The notes: generated by a model from the letters alone, not told the origin. Counted from the first letter of the stretch, positions 11,677 to 21,385 are shown. The stretch is DNA of 64,000 bases from Auriscalpium vulgare (GCA_019915015.1 JAHBBC010000003.1:1054001-1118000); one strand, 5' to 3'. Translations and numbers: made by a program.

Positions 11677-13059
11677 TCATTCGGTTTTCAGACCGCCGTC
11701 GCCTCTTGGCGTCGTTTTCGCCGTCTTTTTAACCTTTGCTCGCTCGAGCCGAGGTTCCTCCCCCTCCAAGAGGGCACGCACGCTTTCGTGCGGGGACACA
11801 ATCTCATGCCGTCTAAAGTTAAGCACGATACCGATTATTGACAGGAACGGCGTGCCGATAATAACATCGTAGCGATCAATGTTGGCCACGTCAAAGTACC
11901 ATTGCTGTTCGACACCACCGAAAGCAATCATCGGCTCAGTGCCAAAATTGATCGAGGACCGACTGCCAACACAACCCAGCTGGAGTGGGACTGGTTTTTC
12001 CAGTGCGAACAACTGCAGGTTCGCCACGCGCGCAAAGTCCGGGCTAACTAGGTCTGCAGTTGACCCGCTATCAAACAGCGCCAGCGCTCGATGGCCTTTA
12101 ATCGTAACGTACGCTGCGAGGCACAACTGGTTCTGCGCATTGCGTACCGGTCGTACCCCCGTAGGGTACGTGCGGTTCACCGCCGATCGGTAAATGCGAT
12201 CTTTCGCGAAGTGGGGTGCCCTTTCCAAATCGATGTGTGAGTTCCCCTGCCCATCGAATAATGCGCGGAGTTCTTCCTCGACTTCACCCTCAGATGATAT
12301 TGTTTCGAGGTCTGGCATTGATGCATAGTCATCGTCCGCGTCGTTTGGTGCACGAGGAATATTGTGCCACCCGAATCTGCGCGACAATATATCCGCTGCC
12401 CTTGCAGCTGAGTCGGGGTGTCCCTGGGTCTCGCCAAACCAGGTACGGAACTCCGTGGGTGTAACACGGTCCATGCCCCTTATTATACCACGTATCTCGC
12501 TGACCAGTAACAGCGATTCAGCCGTAGCTGACGGGGCGCGGTCGCCAAGCACGTTGTCCAGTGCACGGTTCACGTTTGTTAACGCAGAATTCCACCCAGA
12601 TACCCATGCATCAGCTCTCTGACACTGGTGTATCTGCGCTGCTTCTCTGAGTCGCTGCACCGTCTCTTCTTCCTGTGCCTCTAGCGCCGCCTGACGTCTG
12701 TCGTCCCCCAGAGTCATCCCACCAAAGTATTGTACGTCGTCAAACTCGTTGTCTGACTCGTACTCGGTGGTCGCCCTCGGTTCATCGTCTGGATCGTACT
12801 GCGACCCTTCATACTCGCTCTCATAGTCCGAGTATACCTCCACAACGTCCTCGTTGTCCACGTTCCCCTCGGTCTGGTTGTCGTCATCGACGTCAACCAC
12901 CGCCGTCTCACGGCTCGTCTCTGTTTTATCTTCATTGCCCCTCTCGACTTCCAACGCGTCAACCGCATTCAGTCTGGCCCCTTGTGGCCCTTTACCATAT
13001 TGCGGACATTTGGGATCAGATGAGTAATGACCCATTTGTCCACATGCGTAACACGTCAC
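11677..13059 (-). CDS. Zinc knuckle and aspartic protease region of element A
   Basis: The frame starts with a CCHC-like zinc knuckle (MTCYACGQMGHY, Cys-x2-Cys-x4-His-x6-Cys). A long acidic, low-complexity linker follows to about residue 290. A retropepsin-type aspartic protease comes last, with active-site DSGS at about residue 333 and a typical IIGTPFL strand at about 400. It is in the same frame as gag upstream and RT downstream: TGA at 13111-13113 separates it from gag, and TGA at 11677-11679 from RT. The knuckle would bind genomic RNA and the protease would cut the polyprotein. The downstream stop has the context TGA CTA, a known readthrough-prone context. Confidence 0.85.
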   Translation of the reverse strand: MTCYACGQMGHYSSDPKCPQYGKGPQGARLNAVDALEVERGNEDKTETSRETAVVDVDDDNQTEGNVDNEDVVEVYSDYESEYEGSQYDPDDEPRATTEYESDNEFDDVQYFGGMTLGDDRRQAALEAQEEETVQRLREAAQIHQCQRADAWVSGWNSALTNVNRALDNVLGDRAPSATAESLLLVSEIRGIIRGMDRVTPTEFRTWFGETQGHPDSAARAADILSRRFGWHNIPRAPNDADDDYASMPDLETISSEGEVEEELRALFDGQGNSHIDLERAPHFAKDRIYRSAVNRTYPTGVRPVRNAQNQLCLAAYVTIKGHRALALFDSGSTADLVSPDFARVANLQLFALEKPVPLQLGCVGSRSSINFGTEPMIAFGGVEQQWYFDVANIDRYDVIIGTPFLSIIGIVLNFRRHEIVSPHESVRALLEGEEPRLERAKVKKTAKTTPRGDGGLKTE

Positions 13060-13110
13060 ACCAGCTCCTTTGGCCCGGCCGCTGCCTCCAGGCTTATTCC
13101 TAGCGTCGAA

Positions 13111-15423
13111 TCAGCCTGCGTTGCCTCCCCTGCTGGGTCCCGCATGGGCATTCCGCCCCTCATGCCCGCGTGCCGCATCTGATGCTGGCATTGCCGATGA
13201 CGTGACTTTCGGCGTCTCCACTGTTGGTTTACCCGCCATGACCCCTGTGGTTCGGGTTGCGTGTCTCAATGGACGCCGATCACGGTATGTTTGCCCTTTG
13301 CGGGTTATCGCAGTGGTCTCCTCAACATTGACTCGCCTCCCGCGCGTCAGCGTATTCATGAACTCGTCGCGGTCTTGCACCGCTATCACAGCGTCCATAA
13401 TCGCTTCTGCGGTCGAGTACTCCGCGCTCAAGTCGCGGCTTAACATCGCTGGCCCTAGCAAGTGCTGGGGTATACCCTGCATCAACTTGCGGTTGAACGT
13501 ATAACTATCCGGATGTTCCGCCATCCGCTGAGCCCATTTCCTGAGGTCTTTATAGTACGCTACTAACCCCCTATCAGGGTCGTACCGCGTTTTGCGGAAA
13601 TTGACAAAAGCTTCCTGTATCGATGCTTTGTGTATGAATCTCCCGTACATTGCCACCAACGCTTCCTCAAGCGTCCATGTGCGTTTCTGTCTGTCTGGAT
13701 CTTTTATTTCCTGAGCGTACCACTCTGACGCTTCTCCTTCTAGTGCCGTACCCAACGACATAATCTGTGCGGCCCGATATTTTGGTTCGACTAATCGACT
13801 GAGTTGCAGCCATGTCATGAAGTCGGATGTGAAGATCCAGAACTTCTCTGGCTTATCCGTACCGTCATATTTGGTCTGCGCGGGAACTTTAAATCCTTTT
13901 GGAAGCTCCGGCAGTTCCTCAGTAAGTCCTTCTCGCACCGCCTGTCGCAGTTTCATTACTGCTGCGCTGTCTCGGCCGGTGGATTGGTAGTCAGGTGTGA
14001 TCTCTCGTCTGCCTGATTCACCTCCCCGTCCACGCGTGTTCCCCTGGGGTAACCCCACGCGGCGCCCGTGGAACGACCCTTCGTCGCCCTGCAATGAGTC
14101 GTCGGGGTCATTCCCTCCTGGCGCTCCTCCGGTATGCTCTTTACGCCTGTCATCATTGCCTCGCCGCTCATCGCGATTGTCGCGTCCAAGACCTTCGTCT
14201 TGTCGTCGGTCACTGAGATCCCGCTGGACATCTCGTCTGTCTTGGCCACGACCTTCATCACGGTTAGGTGTACGGGTCCACCGCTCGCCGCGTCTGTCTC
14301 CACCTCCGTTGTAATCGTGGCGGTTCGACGTATGGTCTCGATGCTCCCCTTCGCGGTTTAACGGTTCCTCCTTATGCTGATCATCTTTGCGCATGTTTTT
14401 GAACACCTCGCGCTCTCCTCGCTTCAGACTTTCGTCCCATACCTTCGCTGCGGCTTCGATTGATCCAAACACTACTGCTCCTCTTTCGAGGTCCCTCTGA
14501 CGCCTTACGTCGCCATTCGACTGCGGCTCCGGCTGTTTGACCAGCATCTCCTCGATCTCGTTCAGCGTGAGGTTCTCCTCCTGCGCTTCCTGTTCCGTGC
14601 GCAGGCTATCGTAGGATGCCAGGAGCTTCTCCCTAGCAGCTCTCTTCCACTCGTAGTAGTCATTTACTACCTCCTCTCGGTACGCGTAGCTCTCGGCCGA
14701 CTCCCACTGGCCTCGCGGCTCGAGCAACTGCGCTAAGGTGTAGGTGGTGCTCATGTACTTGAAGCTAGGTGCCTCGCCAAGTCGTAGGTTACTAACCCAG
14801 ATTTCCTCCGGATTTACCGACCCGTCTCGCTGCCATGCCGGCGTGCTAATTGTTTTTGACTGGTGCGTCGACTCCTCGTCGCGCACATTCGGGCCTTGAT
14901 ACGCCTGCAGTTTCCTGCGTACGTCCGCCCACCGGTCTTGTAGTTGCCGCGTGCTTTCACGCGCGTCATTGGCCCGTTTCATGGCCTCGGTAGCCATCTC
15001 GATGGCTCCATTGGTGACGTTTATATTCCCATCTATCGTGGTACTGAACTCGTCTAGTACCTTCAACAACATCTCTTTAGCGTCGTCACCGTCATTCGGC
15101 GTTGATTCAGGCCGCTTAGCCTTTTGTTTACCTTTCTCCTTCGACACTCTCGCTTCCTCACCCTCATTCTCCTTATCTTCGACGACCTTTTCGCCGCTTG
15201 TGCTGCCATTTTCGAGCTCTTCGCTCGGCCGCTCCGGCTCCGTGCGGGCCGGTGGCTCAACCACGCGCTTGCTCGATTCTCCAGCCTCTTTGCGGGCCTG
15301 CTGGGTCGCCATACGTATAGTGTGTACGGTTAACGGTCTCTCTGATCCTGCTCTAATCGAGTTGGATGTTGTACGGCCCGGTTTCGGAACCTTTGAGTTA
15401 GGATACGGGGTGGATGCTTTCAT
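13111..15423 (-). CDS. Gag capsid protein of Gypsy element A
   Basis: This is a 770-residue frame. The N-terminal 250 residues are charged and Ser/Thr-rich. A very basic, Arg/Asp-rich disordered stretch follows at about 350-480. A retrotransposon Gag capsid domain (retrotrans_gag family) lies at about 500-690, recognisable by the pattern ending in RFIHKASIQEAFVNFRKTRY and the following YKDLRKWAQ. It would assemble the particle shell. The frame stops at a TGA just before the zinc knuckle of the next frame, which continues in register. That stop is either a nonsense mutation (CGA to TGA is the simplest origin) or a readthrough point. Start chosen at the first ATG at 15423; an alternative ATG lies about 38 codons downstream. 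Confidence 0.88.
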   Translation of the reverse strand: MKASTPYPNSKVPKPGRTTSNSIRAGSERPLTVHTIRMATQQARKEAGESSKRVVEPPARTEPERPSEELENGSTSGEKVVEDKENEGEEARVSKEKGKQKAKRPESTPNDGDDAKEMLLKVLDEFSTTIDGNINVTNGAIEMATEAMKRANDARESTRQLQDRWADVRRKLQAYQGPNVRDEESTHQSKTISTPAWQRDGSVNPEEIWVSNLRLGEAPSFKYMSTTYTLAQLLEPRGQWESAESYAYREEVVNDYYEWKRAAREKLLASYDSLRTEQEAQEENLTLNEIEEMLVKQPEPQSNGDVRRQRDLERGAVVFGSIEAAAKVWDESLKRGEREVFKNMRKDDQHKEEPLNREGEHRDHTSNRHDYNGGGDRRGERWTRTPNRDEGRGQDRRDVQRDLSDRRQDEGLGRDNRDERRGNDDRRKEHTGGAPGGNDPDDSLQGDEGSFHGRRVGLPQGNTRGRGGESGRREITPDYQSTGRDSAAVMKLRQAVREGLTEELPELPKGFKVPAQTKYDGTDKPEKFWIFTSDFMTWLQLSRLVEPKYRAAQIMSLGTALEGEASEWYAQEIKDPDRQKRTWTLEEALVAMYGRFIHKASIQEAFVNFRKTRYDPDRGLVAYYKDLRKWAQRMAEHPDSYTFNRKLMQGIPQHLLGPAMLSRDLSAEYSTAEAIMDAVIAVQDRDEFMNTLTRGRRVNVEETTAITRKGQTYRDRRPLRHATRTTGVMAGKPTVETPKVTSSAMPASDAARGHEGRNAHAGPSRGGNAG

Positions 15424-15505
15424 CCAACTTTGGATGACGCTCGGGTTTGTGCTATTGGACTCTTACAGTCCGTACGTATTTCAGCTTGTATCAAAACGAT
15501 ATGGA

Positions 15506-15711
15506 TGTGTAAAAAAGTGTAAGGGTGTTGTCGCTCTTAGATCACACAAAGTACACAATACCCCGTCTTGTTCCAAGATGAGATAAGTACAAGTGTGAAA
15601 GAGCTGCCCGTACTCTCGGGCTCGCTCGCGCTTCGTCCCTTCGCTGACAAATAAACCTCAACCTCTCCTAACCCTAGCCTCAGTCCATCTGGAAGGCGTC
15701 CGCCTTACACA
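15506..15711 (-). repeat. Candidate 5' LTR of element A
   Basis: On the plus strand the segment begins TGTGTAAAAAAGTG and ends GCCTTACACA, giving TG..CA ends with a 7-bp terminal inversion (TGTGTAA/TTACACA). It lies 82 bp upstream of the gag start, where a 5' LTR would be. The opposite LTR is lost, so the boundaries cannot be checked against a second copy, and no clear tRNA primer site is visible next to it. Confidence 0.3.
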
Positions 15712-17685
15712 GAGTTATTGGAGCGGTGTGGCACACATGTTCTGACAACGATCTCGATGATTGAAATTTCCTATGAAATCCCGCCAAGTTGTAACAGCTG
15801 TGGCCCAAGATGCTGTGCTCTGAGTCAAGGTTGTAGGGTTACAGTCAAAACAATGTGTGAGTGGTCGAATGACTGCGTGTGCGGTGTGTGACTGAGTCGA
15901 TGGTCTGAGTGTGGTGTCCAAGGTATGATTCCGACCACGCGAATGCCCTACGAGACTCCAACGGTTAGAACTCTGGCTCTGATCTTGTGAGCGTTGGGAG
16001 ACACTAAATAGGTGGTGGGAGCTCGTCTGTGCGACTCTCCAACCTCCTGAATCACATGACTGTCAACTTGTCAAAAGTGCAAACAATGGTGAATGATTGC
16101 CTCGCAGCGCTGACAAGCCTCGTCCCGCGCTGAGAGGGGATCTCGACTGTCTTTTCGCATTTTCGACCAAGTCCTTGGTCACGTGACCTCGGCCTTCCTG
16201 CGCCACGATCGGAACGCCCCGCCGACTCCCACGCTGCTTGCACTAAGCGCCTGACCGCACACCCCATCGCCACACGCCCGCCAGCACAGCATTTCCCACG
16301 CCTGTCACAACGCATCAATTTCCATCAGATGCGCACCGCCCGGTCGCACGACAGCCACGCTCGGCGCTACGCAACGCCGGTGCTCTCACGCCATCCGAGT
16401 GCCGCCTCAGTCACCCATTGTTCGCCACCGCATTGTCCGCACCATTGTCCCGATCGCTCCGACGTCCCCCGACCCAGCGCCCTCGACTTGACGACTCCCC
16501 TACGACACATCCCAACGCCTAGCGACACGCGTCTCCAATCCGACTCCATGCACGCCTTGCGATCAACGCGCCGACCACCCACGCCACGAATCGGAAGCGT
16601 CGCTTTCCGAATATTCGCGATCGGAAGGCGCATCCTCGTGTCCTCGTCATCAGACCGCCGTTATCGTGCTCGATATGGCGCACCTTGTCTATTCCCGCAC
16701 TCCCCGATGCTGTTTCCCACAGTCGACGACAGAGCAGATCGTTTCCCGCGCCGCTTCCTTTGTCCTTTGACAGCGCTGATCATTCGCTCGACATCGTCCC
16801 CCGCCTCGTTCCTCGTCGTCTGACCGTCGCATGACTCTCGCACATTGTCCGCACCATTTGATACGACGCCGCTATTATTTCTTTTGTCTTTCCGATGCCT
16901 CCGTACTTACTCAATCGGACACGCAATGTACTTGTCACAACGTATAAATAGTCGTCGGATACTCTGTGCAATGCAAGTTACGTTCCCCCCTCATCGCTCT
17001 GAGCACAAGTCGTGCACTCTCGTCTTCGTCGTATCGTATAGCGGTCAACATTGGTTGACTGCGCTCGCGCCTTAGCCTCAGTCATTGCCTCAGCCTTAGT
17101 TCTCGCCTCCCGTCTTATCGCTCTCATCTTGTTCCATCGTTGTTGCCCTTTGCCCGAGTCCTCGATCGCAGTCACGTCGCAGCCTTCCGACGTCGCACGT
17201 TGAAGTCTTGCTTTTCGATCGGTGGGAGAGTCGATCGATCACCTTGTAGCCACTGCGCTCTCGATCTCGATCGGATCGCAGTACGCTTGATCGGAGACGG
17301 TCGTCGCTTACTCCGGGACTCCTGACGCTCGCTTGCACACACCCCGACATCTCTGCAGCGCTCTAGGGATTGGTGCTACGTTACGCATTCCGCCCTACTA
17401 CCTGGTCATGTCCATCAGCGCGGAGCGGAGCGTATCATCAGCCACGTGACTGCACTTGGTAGACCTGGGTCTACACACTGGTGGTAAATATGCACTGGCT
17501 AATACATCACAATTCCTGCAGACTCCAGTACTCTTACCATTGTCTGTGCATTTATTGTAGCTTTCTGATGATATATAATATGTGTGCATTGCATCAGGGA
17601 AAACGCTGATTGAAAGAGCAAAATGTATTATAGGGCAGGGTGAGATGGAAGGTTGATACAGACTATAAGCAAGTGTTACGTGTGT
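15712..17685. other. Gene-poor spacer, nothing recognised
   Basis: About 2 kb of C-rich plus-strand sequence containing open but compositionally biased frames (for example 16329-16823). None has a recognisable domain, consistent splice pattern or start context. No tRNA, LTR pair or TIR pair was found here. Confidence 0.5.
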
Positions 17686-17687
17686 AT

Positions 17688-17775
17688 AGCCTTGTGGTGT
17701 AGTGGTTAACGCTCTTGAATTACATTATGTAAGCTATTGACTGGTGCTGTTGGTTCAACTACCCCTGTATGCATA
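17688..17775 (+). repeat. tRNA-derived (SINE-like or degenerate tRNA) sequence
   Basis: TGGTGTAGTGG at about 17694 fits the pol III A box (TRGYNNARNGG), and GGTTCAACT about 50 bp downstream resembles the B box. A D-arm of four pairs can be drawn (GTGT with ACGC). The acceptor ends do not pair and no clean anticodon stem forms, so it does not look like a working tRNA. It is more likely the head of a SINE or a tRNA relic. Confidence 0.35.
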
Positions 17776-17820
17776 TTTTTAACAATAAAACAATTGGGCC
17801 CGGGTATCGTAGTAGCCGGA

Positions 17821-17892
17821 GTAGAGAAAGATGACGTAGCAAACCGGATCAATTGGCAGCATGCACTCGAAAACTACGTCATCTTTCTCTAC
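17821..17892. repeat. 19-bp perfect inverted repeat (hairpin)
   Basis: The arm GTAGAGAAAGATGACGTAG at 17821-17839 is the exact reverse complement of 17874-17892, with a 34-bp loop. No coding frame explains it. It could be a foldback element, a small MITE or a cruciform. Confidence 0.85.
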
Positions 17893-18632
17893 ACCATCCG
17901 TGGGAACATTTTACCAAAAATGGCAACTATGGGGCCTCTTTTTCTTATCACAGAACAATTCGAATCATATGCATATCTGTTCTAGTTAGCTTGCAAAACA
18001 CAAAATACTCGCAGACACGAGTGTCTTTTGAAGCACAACATGTGAATAAGCATTGGGCAGAAGCTACTTACAGAAGAATTACTCAATCAGGCAGGTGGGA
18101 CGACGCGACTTGACTTTGGTCCGAACTTTGGGACATATTTCCTAAAGCGATCTTTCTGATGTGTGCGTTTTTTTGCCTGACTGATGGAAGAAAGAAATGA
18201 TTAAGAGTAATCGTAACAGCTAGCTCTGTAGCTGTCCGCGCAATCGTTCGCTGCAGCTCACCGACGCTCGCTCTCACTCACACATTATCCTACAACAGTC
18301 GCCGAAGTCACACCACGTTCCCTGCACCCTAGTCACTCGTCAGCAGTCAGACAATGTTCTCCCAAGGTCGCACCGACTCGCTATACGTTCAGGCGTGCAT
18401 ACACAGCTCGCGCACACTCGCACTCAACATTGCAGCATCGCCCAAGCATCGCGACATGTTTGCACCGTTCGCCTGAGCCAGCCACGTCATCGCCGAGGTT
18501 GCCCGACTTGCCCGAGCATCTAGAGCAGTCCATCAACTGCATAGTCCGTCGGATCTTGGCCATGTCTCACATCAATTAGCCCACATCGCCGAAGCCAGAG
18601 CCATGAGATAGCGACCCCGTCCACGTCATCGC

Positions 18633-19240
18633 AGCCGTTCGCCGGCGCTCGCCTGTACTCAGCGGACACAGCTGCACATGCCCGACCTCCCAGCGACTCA
18701 GAGATGCAGCGCAGACTCGCAGACCATCGAGCTATTGCCCGGCGACATCGGAGATGATCCCCGAGCCCGGGACATCAGCGGACCGGATCATCAACCACTT
18801 CTGATGCATCGCTGTCGCATCCCGAGCATTCCGGAGGTTTCGCCGAAGATAGCATCATAGTTGCGCCTAGACCGTCGCGATACTGTCCCCTCATGTCTCA
18901 GCTGTTCGCCGATGTTTGCCTATGTTCAGCGAGCTCAGCTACACGTCTAGGGTCTCTCAGCAACTCGCCAACGATACAGTGACTCGCAGAACATCAAGAT
19001 ATCGCTCAGCAACACAGGAGACAGTGCCCAAGCCCGAGCCATCAGTGATCCGGATCAACGACCACTTTTGACGCGTTGCTGATGCGCCCCGAGTGTCTCG
19101 GAGACTTTGCTGGAGATATCTCCGCTTTTGTGTCTAGGCCTTTGATATCTCTTCTCTCTCATTCGCTATAATTCGCCGATGCTTCGCACAGCTTCGCTGA
19201 CTGCATCGCATGACTCGTGTAGCTACTCCGACACATTTTC
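18633..19240. repeat. Diverged 267-bp tandem repeat, two copies plus a fragment
   Basis: The segment from 18633 (AGCCGTTCGCC) is repeated imperfectly from 18900 (AGCTGTTCGCC) in the same order. Shared blocks include GGATCA..ACCACTT and the CCCGAGC-type blocks. A third partial copy starts near 19168. The copies have diverged substantially, unlike the satellite at the left edge. Confidence 0.7.
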
Positions 19241-19563
19241 CCATGTATAAGTGTAGCTAGCAGTGTCTGCATGCAATAGGAACTTCTCCCCCCAGAGACA
19301 GCACCTCAAACCTCGAGAACTATCGTCTTTCACCTTCGCAGCGCATCATTTAGCCCTTTTATCGACATCGACATCGCATTCACCTTCGCAGCGCATCGTT
19401 TACGCACTTGCATATTGAGAACCTTCACCCTATCGTCGCCCATCGTCGCCCAGCGTCGCCTATTGTCCCGACCTTCGCCCTACCTCCCCGACTCTCGCTA
19501 CGCCACCCCAAGCCTTGTATTGCCGCCCACACCTTCGCCGACACTCCCCCTCATCCCCCGTCG
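19241..19563. other. Low-complexity spacer before the chromovirus
   Basis: The stretch contains short CGTCGCC-rich repeats (about 19430-19470) and no gene. Its last five bases CGTCG are the left target-site duplication of the chromovirus. Confidence 0.6.
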
Positions 19564-20005
19564 TGTTACACTCTAGCCCGCACGCGAGATGCGGGGAGAG
19601 GGTATCGGGGTCACGCACTAACAACGCCGCAAGGAGTTGTAGTGGTATCGATGCAAGTCTAGATCGACCTGTCTGAGGGCGAGGGTACAAGATGAGAGGA
19701 GGTAGCCCTGCGCCGTTCTAGCACACACTTCAGAGTATCAGAGGGGATCAGATACAAATGAATAGGCTGAAGAGTCGTCGTATGTACACGGGGTTTATAT
19801 AGTAAAGGGAGTCTTCCGTATCAGCCAATCAGTACGTGCGGGATACAAGTCCAACAGCTGTTGGGATGCATGCAGGAGGCCTGCAGGCATATCAGTCATG
19901 GATCAGTCATCCATCCGTCACATGATAAAGTAAGGTGTTAGGGGATAAAAGAAAGAAAGTCATATGTCCGTGCCGTTACCAAGCGAGGCAGCGCGGCGTG
20001 TAACA
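19564..20005 (-). repeat. 3' LTR of chromovirus B
   Basis: 442 bp starting TGTTACAC and ending GTGTAACA, an 8-bp terminal inversion. It matches the copy at 27040-27481 along its length. A TATA box on the minus strand (TATATAAA, about 19794-19801) and a CCAAT-type motif (GATTGGC on the minus strand) upstream of it mark the promoter. Confidence 0.97.
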
Positions 20006-20019
20006 TCACCCTCTGCTAG
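20006..20019 (-). other. Polypurine tract next to 3' LTR
   Basis: The minus strand reads CTAGCAGAGGGTGA immediately before the LTR, the expected position of the plus-strand primer. The same 12-mer CTAGCAGAGGGT occurs again at 21440-21451 between pol and the extra ORF. Confidence 0.55.
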
Positions 20020-20044
20020 ATTTGTTGTCGACCGCGACAACACC

Positions 20045-20299
20045 TCAGCATTCGCCGTTCAGGTTGTCGAACTCGCAAAGCATGTTGTCGCCGGCGATAC
20101 GGTCTTCTTCGTCATCGTCATAGTATTGGCTGCGGGGAATGGAGTAGGGATTGCGGGGACAGTAGAGTTGGATGTGATCCGGGGAGTGGCAGATCCAGCA
20201 GCGTCGGACCTGCTTGCCTTTCTTGCGTCGTCGTCTCCTCTCTCCTGCCTTGTCCGCTCCTCCGCGGATCCTCTGCGCTGCGACACGTGCGCGCGCCAT
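20045..20299 (-). CDS. CCHC zinc-knuckle C-terminal part of extra ORF (ORF3b)
   Basis: This 84-residue frame begins basic (RRRRRKKGKQ) and carries a canonical zinc knuckle, CWICHSPDHIQLYC (Cys-x2-Cys-x4-His-x4-Cys). It ends in an acidic tail. It is in the same reading frame as the 358-codon ORF upstream, separated by one TGA and three sense codons, so both are probably halves of one protein of about 446 residues. The knuckle suggests nucleic-acid binding. The N-terminal Met is simply the first after the stop. It lies entirely inside the element, upstream of the 3' LTR. Confidence 0.7.
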   Translation of the reverse strand: MARARVAAQRIRGGADKAGERRRRRKKGKQVRRCWICHSPDHIQLYCPRNPYSIPRSQYYDDDEEDRIAGDNMLCEFDNLNGEC

Positions 20300-20308
20300 C
20301 TTGTAGCT

Positions 20309-21385
20309 TCATCGGTCCAGTCTATGGTCAATGTTCGCGTCTGAAAGTCGTTGACCGGCTTCTCGCCGCATCTCCGTGAACCGCTCCAGCTGTAGCTCCG
20401 TTGCATACATCTGTCGCTGAAGACCTAGTACTTGGGTCTTCAAGCCATCCAGTTGTTCATCGGCCTCGCAATAAAGGCGGTGGGCGTCCTGGTAGCGGCG
20501 TATGTCCGCTCGTAGACCCTCGTCTCCCTCTCGAGCGATTACTTCCTGAGTGTGGACGTTGTCGTCGATGAGGATCTGATGGGTCTCGTCGGGGAGTCGT
20601 CCTGTTTCCTCGTCCAGGGGTTCATATACTCCTCCCCACGGTCTAGCGAGCAGCGGTCGTCCTTCGTACTGTGTTCCGTATTCCCCGAAGGTTCGGGGGT
20701 GTTCTTGAAGTCGCCATGGGTCCTGTTCTTCAGGCGACAGTGATCGTGGTTCTGGGGATGGGGATGTGTCTCGTGTCCAGCTGGGCGACGGTGAGCATAA
20801 GTCAATGGGACGTCCACTGCTTCCAAGCTCGGGGGATTGTGTTCGTGCTGGTTGATATGGTGGTGATGTCGGCTCCTCCCAAGTACTGACGTCGATAGGG
20901 AGTTCGTCACCGGACGGAATGGGTAGTGGTTCTGATGAAGGGTATTCGAACGACGATTCTGCGTCGTCGTACTCAGATGGAGGGGATTGCTCTCCTGGTG
21001 CAGGCGACGGTGCACCATTTGATAGGATAGGGGGTGCGCTCGGTTCTTCATCGCTGGTTGTCGGCGTGCGGGTATTCGGGATACCTTGAGTGATCTCGAC
21101 GACCGGATCGGGTACTGTCAGGGTGTCGAGGACGTGGTCGATGTACTCATTGACGTATGCCATATGAGCTTGCACTACTTGATAGTGTTCGGGGCTGGTC
21201 CGATAGTGGTTGATGAACGCGATGCGCTCCATGATCGGTTCGTTGTCGTGAACCGTGGCGTCGAACTCTTGGAATACTGCTGGGGTGACTCTTCTGATGG
21301 TGACGTTGGAGCCGAGTAGTCTGATGTGAACGCGGGGTCCGTTGGGGACCGCGTAGTAATAGCTGTTGACGGAGCGAGTCGACAT
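20309..21385 (-). CDS. Extra ORF downstream of pol in chromovirus B (ORF3a)
   Basis: This is a 358-residue protein starting 146 nt after the pol stop, in the position where env-like genes occur. It has a compact N-terminal region (about 1-95), then a Pro/Ser/Glu-rich disordered centre (about 100-270), then a predicted coiled coil (about 285-350). No signal peptide or membrane segment is seen, so it is not an envelope protein. With the in-frame zinc-knuckle segment downstream the layout resembles a second Gag-like protein (globular, linker, coiled coil, basic, CCHC). I do not recognise the family. The TGA at its end could derive from CGA. Function unknown; packaging, RNA binding or targeting are guesses. 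Confidence 0.7.
   Translation of the reverse strand: MSTRSVNSYYYAVPNGPRVHIRLLGSNVTIRRVTPAVFQEFDATVHDNEPIMERIAFINHYRTSPEHYQVVQAHMAYVNEYIDHVLDTLTVPDPVVEITQGIPNTRTPTTSDEEPSAPPILSNGAPSPAPGEQSPPSEYDDAESSFEYPSSEPLPIPSGDELPIDVSTWEEPTSPPYQPARTQSPELGSSGRPIDLCSPSPSWTRDTSPSPEPRSLSPEEQDPWRLQEHPRTFGEYGTQYEGRPLLARPWGGVYEPLDEETGRLPDETHQILIDDNVHTQEVIAREGDEGLRADIRRYQDAHRLYCEADEQLDGLKTQVLGLQRQMYATELQLERFTEMRREAGQRLSDANIDHRLDR

Larger units (their letters stand above)
9715..15711 (-). mobile_element. Truncated Ty3/Gypsy LTR retrotransposon (element A)
   Basis: Minus-strand gag, zinc knuckle-protease and RT-RNase H frames lie in the order expected for Ty3/Gypsy. All three frames are in the same reading frame, separated only by two in-frame TGA codons. 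The integrase and the 3' LTR are absent: the pol frame runs into the 469-bp satellite at about 9835 and stops at 9715. A candidate 5' LTR lies at 15506-15711. The element therefore cannot move on its own. Its border with the satellite shows that amplification or rearrangement removed its 3' part. Confidence 0.9.

Noticed and set aside
15660..15685. Telomere-like CCCTAA motif (cctaaccctagcc)
   Set aside because: Only about one and a half units, inside the candidate LTR; not a telomere.
16329..16823. 164-codon plus-strand ORF as a host gene
   Set aside because: Compositionally biased Arg/Ser/Pro/His frame without domain, splice pattern or conserved motif.
17688..17775. Functional tRNA gene
   Set aside because: A and B box-like motifs are present, but the acceptor ends do not pair and no anticodon stem forms.
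20309..21385. Retroviral envelope-like gene
   Set aside because: It has the position of env but no signal peptide, membrane span or glycosylated ectodomain; the zinc knuckle points to nucleic-acid binding.
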